NCBI GenBank assembly: GCA_913058025.1
Contig: CAJXPN010000362.1
Span: forward strand, 1-5,521
Source: an uncultured Myxococcales bacterium
GTDB taxonomy: Bacteria; Myxococcota_A; Bradymonadia; Bradymonadales; Bradymonadaceae
Direction of reading: 5' to 3'
Length of the DNA: 5,521 bases
In this document: positions 1-4,812 of the stretch, in pieces
Numbering within the stretch: the stretch's first letter is position 1
Layout of the letters: each line of letters begins with the position of its first letter
Program-made: the position numbers and the translations under genes
The notes under the pieces: generated by a model
What the model saw: the letters and a program-made list of their open reading frames with translations, nothing else
Told to the model about the DNA's origin: nothing
Databases searched by the model: none

Positions 1-47
1 GAGATTTCTGCCTGTCTCGTGGGCTCGGAGATGTGTATAAGAGACAG
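1..47 (+). other. Nextera sequencing adapter (artefact)
   Basis: This is synthetic sequence left at the contig end. Bases 1-5 (GAGAT) match the last bases of the Illumina P7 oligo. Bases 6-13 (TTCTGCCT) match the adapter form of Nextera i7 index N703. Bases 14-28 are GTCTCGTGGGCTCGG, and 29-47 are the Tn5 mosaic end AGATGTGTATAAGAGACAG. The parts stand in the correct order and orientation, without a mismatch that I can see. A plus-strand open frame beginning at base 19 would start MGSEMCIRDR, a peptide typical of this contamination, so it is not a gene. Genomic sequence starts at base 48. Confidence 0.98.
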
Positions 48-520
48 GTGTAGGTCCCGAGGACCTCGCAGGCCACGTCGAAGGCGTCCGCCCATGGCAC
101 GAGCACTCCGGCGAAGCGCCCCAGGGCCTCGCTCGCCTCGAGGCACGCGGCCTTCAGGCCGCCGTGGTCGCGCAACGCGGCGAGCGCGGCGTCCGGGTCG
201 TCGGCCGGGACGTCGTTCATCCGCTCACGCACCCACGCGGCGTGGCCGTCGGGGTGCTCGCGGGAGGGCTCGGCGTGGCTCAGGAGCGAGAGCCAGAAGG
301 CGGCCTCTTCACGGCGCAGCCGCCCGTGGGTGAGGTCGTGGGGGGAGAGGAGGTGGAGGTCGACGCTGGAGGCGGACGCCGCGAGCTCGATGGAGGCGTC
401 TCGCTGGAAGCTCCGCCTGGTCTTGGCGTATGCGTACGTGGCCCAACGGTTCCGGGCGAGCTCGAGCTCTTCGTCGGAGTAGTCGTGAGAGCGAAGGGTC
501 ATGGGGTGTGAGGCTTGCAC
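48..520 (-). CDS. Hypothetical protein, 3' end missing at contig edge
   Basis: An open frame of 157 codons runs from 520 down to the adapter junction without a stop, so only the N-terminal part is present. I chose the GTG at 520-518 because GAGGAG (complement of 526-531) lies five bases upstream. The in-frame ATG at 502-500 has no comparable ribosome binding site, although it remains possible. The protein is rich in Ala, Arg, Glu, Asp and His with scattered Trp, and shows no signal peptide, membrane segment or metal-binding cysteine pattern. It looks like a soluble, mostly helical cytoplasmic protein. Codon use is GC-rich as in the neighbours, which supports this strand over the overlapping plus-strand frames. 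I do not recognise the family. The gene is divergent from the cytochrome gene. If the adapter is left in place, the frame stays open into it and an artificial tail CLLYTSPSPRD is added. Confidence 0.72.
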
Positions 521-620
521 GGGTGCTCCTCGGTGGTCGAGCCTGCCGATGTGATACTCATCGGGGTCCGGTGCATAGTATAGATGTCGGGTCAGTTGAG
601 GTCTTCGAAGCGAGTGTTCC
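521..620. promoter_or_regulatory. Divergent intergenic control region
   Basis: This 100-base gap separates the two divergent start codons, so promoters for both genes should lie here. It holds a locally AT-rich spot at about 574-585. On the minus strand this contains TATACT (complement of 577-582), a one-mismatch match to a -10 box, but I see no acceptable -35 box at the right distance. On the plus strand no good sigma-70 pair is visible. An inverted repeat at 546-564 is listed separately. Promoter assignment is tentative. Confidence 0.4.
546..564. repeat. Inverted repeat CCGATG-N7-CATCGG, possible operator
   Basis: Two perfect six-base arms, CCGATG (546-551) and CATCGG (559-564), flank a seven-base spacer. 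A smaller TGA-TAC-TCA dyad (552-560) is nested in it with a different centre. The element sits between divergent genes, 25 bases upstream of the GTG start on the minus strand and 56 bases upstream of the cytochrome ATG, which fits a regulator binding site. It would also form a small hairpin in RNA. No known regulator can be named, and short dyads arise by chance. Confidence 0.4.
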
Positions 621-2057
621 ATGGATAGTGCGGTGTCGAAACCTTGGAAGGGTGTCTGGATCGCGGTCGCGTTCGGGGTGGTCTTCCCTGGCGTCTTGGT
701 CGCCGGGGCGCTGCTCTCAGGAGGAGCCGAGGAGGATGAGGCGCCGGCCTCGCTCGAGGTGGTCACGTCGGACGACGCGCTCGAGCGCGCCGCGGCGTTC
801 TATGCCTCGCGAGACCCCTTCGAGCGTCCGCACCCGTATTCGCCGGTGCCCAAGGGCCTGCCGGACATGACCGCCGAGACGTGCGGGGCGTGCCACCAGG
901 AGATCTACAAGGAGTGGGCGGTCTCGACGCACCGGCGCGCCTGGCTCGACGACGCGCAGTTCCAGAAGGAGCTGTCGAAGTCTCGTGGTGAGCACGCCGA
1001 GGCTGGCGAGGACGCCGACGACGTGGGCTGGCTGTGTGTGAACTGCCACACCCCGTTGGTGAACCAGCTCCCGAAGTTGGTCGTCGGGCTCGAGGGCGGT
1101 GACATCGGCAAGCCGATCTATGTGGACAACCCGGAGTTCGACCAGAACCTCCAGCAGAACGCGATCACGTGCGCGACGTGCCACGTACGCGCGGGCGTCG
1201 TCCACGGTCCGTACGGCGACGGCTCCGCGGCGCCGCACCCGGTCGCCAAGGGCGAGTGGTTGCTCACCGAGGAGAACTGCGTGCGCTGCCACCAGGCCGA
1301 GCGCATCTACGAGAGCAAGACGCTCGGCTGCTTCTTCAGCACGGGCAGGGAGTGGGAGGAGAGCGAGCACGCGAAGGACGGCAAGATCTGTCAGGACTGC
1401 CACATGCCCGTGGTCGAGCGTAAGATCGCCGAGGCGTTCGACGTCCCGGTGAGGCGCACTCGCCGTCATTGGTTCGGGGGATCGCTGATCCCGAAGAAGC
1501 CGGGTTACGAGCGCGAGATCGCGCCACTGCGCGAGGTCTACGGGTCTGGCGTGACGATCGAGTTGGTCGCGCTCTCGGGGGCGCCGGACCCGGAGGGTCC
1601 ATGCGCCGAGAGCCCCGGTGCGTGTTTGCGGGTGGCCGCGCGCGTGGAGAACTCGCGCGCCGGGCACCACTTCCCGGCGGGCGACCCGGAGCGGCACGCT
1701 GACGTCGTCGTGAAGGCGACGCGCGGTGGCGAGGCCGCGGGCGAGGCGTCGTATCAGTTCGGCACGAAGTACAAGTGGTGGCCAGACATCGAGCGCCTCA
1801 CGGACACGAGGTTGGCCTCCGGCGAGCGCCGGGACGTGATCCTCGAGGTCCCAGGTGGTGGGCCGATCGAGGTCGTCGTCGAGGCGGACAAGTGGCGGAT
1901 GTACGAGGGCGCGTTCGACTACCACGAGCTCGAAGGCGACTACGTACGAGGCCGCCGGTTCCACCGGTCCATCTGGGAGGTGGGGGAGGGCGGCGTGGAG
2001 CTCGTGGAGGTGACCGACGACTTCGGCACGCGCGAGACGATCGAGGTGCCCGAGTGA
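621..2057 (+). CDS. Membrane-anchored pentahaem cytochrome c, c554-like
   Basis: This 478-residue protein is a multihaem c-type cytochrome, probably an electron carrier or redox enzyme subunit on the periplasmic face of the inner membrane. Residues 11-33 form a hydrophobic segment after a short Lys-containing N-terminus and act as an uncleaved anchor or signal peptide. Five CXXCH haem-binding motifs follow: CGACH (88-92), CVNCH (139-143), CATCH (184-188), CVRCH (220-224) and CQDCH (257-261). The wording after the first motif, YKEW then S-T-H (His104), is typical of cytochrome c554-like proteins, where a later His can serve as distal ligand. From about residue 300 a haem-free, probably beta-rich domain follows, with AGHHFPAG (347-354, His349 and His350) and DTRLASGE, wording shared with other multihaem cytochromes. 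The ATG at 621 is the first start after an in-frame TGA at 597-599; its ribosome binding site is weak (GAAG at 607-610). No partner oxidoreductase or quinol dehydrogenase is adjacent, so the exact pathway is unknown. Confidence 0.93.
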   Translation: MDSAVSKPWKGVWIAVAFGVVFPGVLVAGALLSGGAEEDEAPASLEVVTSDDALERAAAFYASRDPFERPHPYSPVPKGLPDMTAETCGACHQEIYKEWAVSTHRRAWLDDAQFQKELSKSRGEHAEAGEDADDVGWLCVNCHTPLVNQLPKLVVGLEGGDIGKPIYVDNPEFDQNLQQNAITCATCHVRAGVVHGPYGDGSAAPHPVAKGEWLLTEENCVRCHQAERIYESKTLGCFFSTGREWEESEHAKDGKICQDCHMPVVERKIAEAFDVPVRRTRRHWFGGSLIPKKPGYEREIAPLREVYGSGVTIELVALSGAPDPEGPCAESPGACLRVAARVENSRAGHHFPAGDPERHADVVVKATRGGEAAGEASYQFGTKYKWWPDIERLTDTRLASGERRDVILEVPGGGPIEVVVEADKWRMYEGAFDYHELEGDYVRGRRFHRSIWEVGEGGVELVEVTDDFGTRETIEVPE

Positions 2058-2064
2058 GGCGCGC

Positions 2065-2601
2065 TCAGGAGGTGGGGGCGTCGGGGCGTAGCCGCGCGCG
2101 CGCGGCGGCCCACGCCGCCGCGGAGAGGTAGAGCGCGAGCAGGAACCCCGCGCCGAAGAGGCCCAGGAAGATCTGGCTGATGCGCAGGCCCGAGGAGGGG
2201 TCGGCCTCCGACCGGGTCGGGTCGTCGGGGTCGACGTGGACGGGGATCTTCTTGGAGAGGAAGGTCTTGGAGTAGAGGTCGTGCGAGACGCTCGAGCGGC
2301 CCTCGTGTTCGACCCCGTCGACCTCGTAGGTGTACGAGAGGTAGTAGCTCGTGGAGGAGTTCTTTCCGGAGGACTTGCTCACCGAGCGGTCGGTCAGGTG
2401 CGCGGGGACGGTGGGGGCGTCGATGAACGCGGCTTGGTCGACGTAGAAGGCGGTGCCGCCAGCGCAGAACATCGCGAAGCACAGGAGCAGGACGCTGGCG
2501 ACGCGCGCGTTGAAGCGCTCGGCGCCCGGGGTGACCTGGGCGGCGGCGATCCAGCGGGGGTCCTTGTCAGGAGCCTCGGAGGCTGGGGCTCCGGAGCTCA
2601 T
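2065..2601 (-). CDS. DUF3592-type membrane protein, paralogue A
   Basis: This 178-residue protein has a cytoplasmic-looking N-terminus of about 30 residues, a membrane segment at about 34-54, a loop of about 85 residues and a second membrane segment at about 142-166 followed by an Arg-rich tail. The loop carries FIDAPTVPAH (59-68), YTYEVDGVEHEGR (90-102), VSHDLY (105-110) and VHVDPDDP (121-128). Two helices around a YxxDGxxH...V.VDPxxP core are the pattern of DUF3592 proteins, whose function is unknown. It is the last gene of the tetR operon: its ATG overlaps the TGA of the upstream gene (ATGA, 2598-2601). No good ribosome binding site is visible, so translational coupling is likely. It is a paralogue of that upstream neighbour: residues 87-112 match the other protein's 73-98 at 17 of 26 positions. 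Its stop lies 7 bases from the stop of the convergent cytochrome gene. Confidence 0.88.
   Translation of the reverse strand: MSSGAPASEAPDKDPRWIAAAQVTPGAERFNARVASVLLLCFAMFCAGGTAFYVDQAAFIDAPTVPAHLTDRSVSKSSGKNSSTSYYLSYTYEVDGVEHEGRSSVSHDLYSKTFLSKKIPVHVDPDDPTRSEADPSSGLRISQIFLGLFGAGFLLALYLSAAAWAAARARLRPDAPTS
2091..2122. repeat. Overlapping GC-only palindrome and hairpin
   Basis: Bases 2091-2106 form a perfect 16-base palindrome, GCCGCGCGCGCGCGGC. It overlaps a nine-pair hairpin with arms 2101-2109 and 2114-2122 around the loop CCAC. Both lie in the 3' coding end of the minus-strand gene (its Ala/Arg-rich tail) and downstream of the cytochrome stop. No T-run follows on either strand, so this is not a standard intrinsic terminator. 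It could still slow polymerase or protect 3' ends at this convergent junction, or simply reflect GC-rich Ala and Arg codons. Confidence 0.4.
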
Positions 2602-3086
2602 GAGCGCGTCGGCGAGTCAGCGCGTGGGTGTGTCTTCCCGACGAACACGAACCTGAAGATGAAGAAGATCAGGAGAACGCTGAAGAACACGGATGCCATG
2701 GCATTCGTGTACATGTCATCGCGGGGCTCGGCGTTCGACGCGCTGTGGTCAATGGGGTCGACGTGGACCTCGATCGTGCGTTCGGTCTGGGTTTGCGCGT
2801 AGAGGTCGTGGGAGACCTCGTCACGATTTTCGTGTCGCACCCCGTCGACGACGTAGGTGTAGGAGATGAAGTATTTTGTATACTTGATGTTCTTTTGGGG
2901 CTGTTCGCGCTCGAAGACGTGGGCGGAATACGTCGGCGAGTCAATGAACGTGTAGTTTCGGTGGGAGCTCGCGAGCGAGAACCCGGTGGCGACCGTGAGC
3001 GTCATGACGGACAAACCCGAGAACAGCCAACTGAGGATCGCGCTGTAGTCGAGCCCTCCCGACGCGTTCTTGAAGGCGTCAAACAT
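2598..3086 (-). CDS. DUF3592-type membrane protein, paralogue B
   Basis: This 162-residue protein has the same plan as its downstream neighbour: a membrane segment at about 17-40, a loop, and a second membrane segment at about 131-149. The loop contains FIDSPTYSAH (47-56), SYTYVVDGVRHENR (75-88), VSHDLY (91-96) and VHVDPIDH (107-114). The fold resembles DUF3592, of unknown function; by this topology the loop lies outside the cytoplasm or both ends do. The start ATG lies inside the 3' end of tetR (eight-base overlap, 3079-3086), and the gene ends in an ATGA overlap with the next gene, so all three are almost certainly one transcript. Base composition is unusual: 2641-2700 and 2821-2880 each hold only 29 G+C in 60 bases, against 42 in 60 at 4021-4080 in the transporter. 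This points to a different history or weaker codon selection than paralogue A, despite the close protein match. Confidence 0.86.
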   Translation of the reverse strand: MFDAFKNASGGLDYSAILSWLFSGLSVMTLTVATGFSLASSHRNYTFIDSPTYSAHVFEREQPQKNIKYTKYFISYTYVVDGVRHENRDEVSHDLYAQTQTERTIEVHVDPIDHSASNAEPRDDMYTNAMASVFFSVLLIFFIFRFVFVGKTHPRADSPTRS

Positions 3087-3696
3087 CGGTTCGTTCTCGA
3101 GCCAGCCCCTCCAGGCACATGTCCACGAGCCAGTGTATGTGCTCGCGGCGGGTCGCGAGGTTGCCCTCGCTGAGCGGGTTTCCGCCCCACCAAGGCGCGA
3201 CGGCCTCGGCGTAGATGAAGGTGTTGGTCACCGCGCCCGAGATCGTCAGGTAGAACTGGCGCGCAGCGAGCGGCCCGGAGTCGGGCGTGATGTCGCCGAG
3301 CGCGCGCTCGGTCCAGTTGAAGAGCGAGCCGGTCGAGCGCTGGATGAACTCGAGGTGTTGGGGGTTGGCGGCGTTGATCATGCTGACGATGAGGCGCGGG
3401 TAGCGTTGGTTGGCGAGCATGAAGTCGATGTAGGAGTCGATGACGGCGTGGAGCCTGCTCATCGGGTCGCCGACCAGTCCCCAGACGTCCTCGAGGGCCT
3501 CGTGGTGGGCGGTGTAGTAGCGGTCGAGGACGCGCTCGAAGAGCGCGTCCTTGGAGTCGTAGTGGTAGAAGACGGAGGCCTTGTTGACGCCAGCCTTCTC
3601 GGCGATGTCGCGGACGCTGACGCCGTCGTAACCCATGGAGCCGAAGAGTTCGTCGGCGGCGGCGAAGATGCGTTCGGGTGTGGTGGGCTCGCTCAT
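3079..3696 (-). CDS. TetR/AcrR-family transcriptional regulator
   Basis: This 205-residue protein has the usual length and layout of TetR-family regulators. The N-terminal DNA-binding domain includes ERIFAAADELF (8-18) and the helix-turn-helix at about 26-47, with the family wording VRDIAEKAGVNKASVFYHY and then SKDALF. The rest, about 55-205, is a variable helical ligand and dimerisation domain whose ligand cannot be predicted. The ATG at 3696-3694 is firm, because an in-frame TGA lies two codons upstream (3702-3700) and AAGGCG stands six bases before the start. It is the first gene of an operon with two DUF3592-type proteins and is divergent from the BASS transporter. That arrangement commonly means the regulator represses itself and the divergent gene through a shared control region. 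Regulation of the transporter is inferred from position only. Confidence 0.95.
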   Translation of the reverse strand: MSEPTTPERIFAAADELFGSMGYDGVSVRDIAEKAGVNKASVFYHYDSKDALFERVLDRYYTAHHEALEDVWGLVGDPMSRLHAVIDSYIDFMLANQRYPRLIVSMINAANPQHLEFIQRSTGSLFNWTERALGDITPDSGPLAARQFYLTISGAVTNTFIYAEAVAPWWGGNPLSEGNLATRREHIHWLVDMCLEGLARERTDV

Positions 3697-3777
3697 CGAT
3701 CACGCCTTGGGGGCATTGGTGGAGTGTGTGCGGCGTGCGTGTCCTCTGTCCCCGTGAGGGTCTACGAGATCGCGACG

Positions 3778-3808
3778 CGTGGGCGGCATTGTGGACGCAA
3801 CGTGGGCG
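3778..3808 (+). repeat. Direct repeat CGTGGGCG, two copies
   Basis: The octamer CGTGGGCG occurs at 3778-3785 and again at 3801-3808, with starts 23 bases apart, close to two helical turns. Such spacing suits proteins bound on the same face of DNA. It may be chance in GC-rich sequence, and the flanks diverge. Confidence 0.3.
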
Positions 3809-3825
3809 CGGTTGCAACCCGCGCG
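3804..3825. promoter_or_regulatory. Candidate operator, GGTTGCAACC palindrome with GCGCGG/CCGCGC arms
   Basis: GGTTGCAACC (3810-3819) is a perfect ten-base palindrome in the divergent control region. Counting one extra C on the right, the flanks extend it to GCGCGG (3806-3811) pairing with CCGCGC (3819-3824) around TTGCAAC. A two-fold symmetric site in a tetR-divergent spacer fits an operator for the encoded TetR dimer, about 70 bases upstream of the transporter start. This is positional inference; the repressor's true site is unknown. Confidence 0.4.
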
Positions 3826-3844
3826 CTTGCGCGCGCGCTCACCG

Positions 3845-3857
3845 CACGCGTAGCGTG
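3845..3857. promoter_or_regulatory. Candidate operator, CACGC-GTA-GCGTG dyad
   Basis: Perfect five-base arms CACGC (3845-3849) and GCGTG (3853-3857) flank GTA. A second, wider pair CTCAC (3838-3842) and GTGAG (3855-3859) overlaps it. The site ends 19 bases before the transporter's GAGGAG, where a bound repressor would block transcription. It may instead act as an RNA hairpin in the leader. Confidence 0.35.
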
Positions 3858-3876
3858 AGAGGGAACACTGCAACAT

Positions 3877-3882
3877 GAGGAG
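3877..3882 (+). promoter_or_regulatory. Ribosome binding site of the BASS gene
   Basis: GAGGAG stands six bases before the ATG at 3889 and directly abuts the in-frame TTG at 3883. The spacing decides in favour of the ATG and gives a 307-residue product rather than 309. Confidence 0.85.
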
Positions 3883-3888
3883 TTGGCC

Positions 3889-4812
3889 ATGGCCCTGCCC
3901 ATCGACGAGGTCCAGCTGAACTTCAACGCCGGGACGTTGAACGCGCTCAACGTGATCCTCGGGCTGATCATGTTCGGGGTCGCGCTCGACCTCAAGATCG
4001 GAGACTTCAAGGCCGCGCTCAAGAGGCCGCGCGCGTTCGGGGTCGGGGTGCTCGTGCAGTTCGTGTTGTTGCCGGCGGTGGCGGTGGCGGTGGCGTGGGC
4101 GATCGACGCGCCGGCGGGGATCGCGCTGGGGATGATCCTGGTCGCGTCGTGCCCGGGCGGGAACGTGTCGAACTTCATCACGCACCACGCGCGCGGGTCG
4201 ACGGCGCTGTCGGTGTGCATGACGGCGGTGTCGACGAGCGCGGCGATCGTGATGACGCCGTTCAACGTCTCGTTCTGGGGGAACATGCGGCCGGAGACCG
4301 CCGAGATCGTCTCACGCTTCGACCTGGACCCGTTCCAGATGCTCGGGACGGTCGCGGTGCTGCTGGGCGTGCCGCTGGTGTTGGGGATGGGGCTGGCGTC
4401 GTGGCGCCCGGAGTGGGCGGAGAGGCTCAAGAAGCCGTTCAAGATCGGGTCGCTGCTCTTCTTCGCGTTGCTGGTGGTGTTGGCGTTCAGGTCGAACTTC
4501 CAGTTCTTCCTCGACTACGTCGGCGACGTGTTCTGGCCGGTGCTCCTGCTCAACGCGTGCGCGCTCGGGCTCGGGTACGGCGCGGCGAGGCTGACGAGGT
4601 TGGGGGAGGCGGAGGCGCGCGCGGTCTCGATCGAGGTGGGGATCCAGAACTCGGGGCTCGGGCTCGTGCTCATCTTCGGATTCTTCGGAGGGCTGGGCGG
4701 CATGGCCGTGGTGGCGGCGTGGTGGGGGATCTGGCATATCATCGCCGGTATGAGCCTGGCCTCGTTCTGGCGAGCCAGGCCTCCCCACGAGCCGGACACG
4801 TCGACGACATGA
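3889..4812 (+). CDS. Bile acid:sodium symporter (BASS) family transporter
   Basis: This 307-residue inner-membrane protein is a sodium-coupled transporter of the BASS (SBF-like) family. It is built of many hydrophobic segments, for example about 16-33, 49-72, 76-98, 105-123, 150-171, 187-201, 213-233 and 255-293, at the usual bacterial length. Family signatures are visible: CPGGNVSNF (88-96), with Ser94 and Asn95; Ser108 and Thr112 in the following helix; and EVGIQN with Glu249 and Gln253. These match the pattern of sodium-ligand residues known from bacterial ASBT homologues, so ion coupling looks intact. Substrate cannot be told: family members carry bile acids, organic anions, pyruvate or pantothenate-like acids. 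I chose the ATG at 3889 because GAGGAG (3877-3882) lies six bases upstream; an in-frame TTG at 3883 abuts that site and is unlikely. It is divergent from the TetR gene and overlaps the kinase gene by ATGA. Confidence 0.93.
   Translation: MALPIDEVQLNFNAGTLNALNVILGLIMFGVALDLKIGDFKAALKRPRAFGVGVLVQFVLLPAVAVAVAWAIDAPAGIALGMILVASCPGGNVSNFITHHARGSTALSVCMTAVSTSAAIVMTPFNVSFWGNMRPETAEIVSRFDLDPFQMLGTVAVLLGVPLVLGMGLASWRPEWAERLKKPFKIGSLLFFALLVVLAFRSNFQFFLDYVGDVFWPVLLLNACALGLGYGAARLTRLGEAEARAVSIEVGIQNSGLGLVLIFGFFGGLGGMAVVAAWWGIWHIIAGMSLASFWRARPPHEPDTSTT

Larger units (their letters stand above)
3697..3888. promoter_or_regulatory. Divergent control region between tetR-type and BASS genes
   Basis: This 192-base gap lies between two divergent start codons and should hold promoters for the three-gene minus-strand operon and for the transporter-kinase pair. 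I see no clear sigma-70 promoter on either strand; the region is GC-rich and lacks a good -10 box. It does hold several ordered short elements: a repeated CGTGGGCG at 3778-3785 and 3801-3808, a palindrome at 3810-3819, a GCGCGC-TT-GCGCGC dyad at 3821-3834 and a CACGC-GTA-GCGTG dyad at 3845-3857. Any could bind the TetR dimer. The transporter's ribosome binding site GAGGAG is at 3877-3882. Confidence 0.55.

Noticed and set aside
29..47. Tn5 mosaic end as a sign of a natural transposon
   Set aside because: It is the engineered Tn5 end fused to the read-2 primer and an i7 index, so it comes from library preparation and not from a mobile element.
19..333. Plus-strand open frame beginning MGSEMCIRDR, Arg-rich
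   Set aside because: Its start lies in the sequencing adapter and the rest is the out-of-frame complement of the minus-strand gene; the Arg/Gly/Pro-rich composition is typical of a GC-rich shadow frame.
500..502. ATG start for the unknown minus-strand gene
   Set aside because: No ribosome binding site precedes it; the in-frame GTG at 520-518 has GAGGAG at five bases. Not fully excluded.
164..511. Plus-strand open frame of 115 residues opposite the unknown gene
   Set aside because: It has no ribosome binding site and low-complexity Val/Gly/Glu composition. The minus-strand frame has GAGGAG before its start and balanced residue use.
717..1964. Long 415-residue minus-strand open frame opposite the cytochrome
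   Set aside because: The five CXXCH motifs and membrane anchor on the plus strand fix the real gene. The antisense frame is Arg/Leu/Val-rich without any recognisable motif, as expected from GC-rich codons.
3821..3838. GCGCGC-rich stretch as a rho-independent terminator
   Set aside because: It lies between divergent starts, has at most a two-base loop and no T-run; it is more likely simple GC alternation or part of an operator.
3002..3858. Overlapping long frames on both strands across tetR (262 residues plus, 271 residues minus)
   Set aside because: The TetR helix-turn-helix and normal length identify the 3696-3079 frame as the real one; the others are Arg/His-rich or Val/Gly-rich shadows.
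3883..3888. TTG start giving a 309-residue transporter
   Set aside because: GAGGAG directly touches the TTG, leaving no spacing, while the ATG six bases later is well placed.
3762..4442. Minus-strand 226-residue frame antisense to the transporter
   Set aside because: It crosses the control region and lies opposite conserved BASS signatures; it has no family motif of its own.
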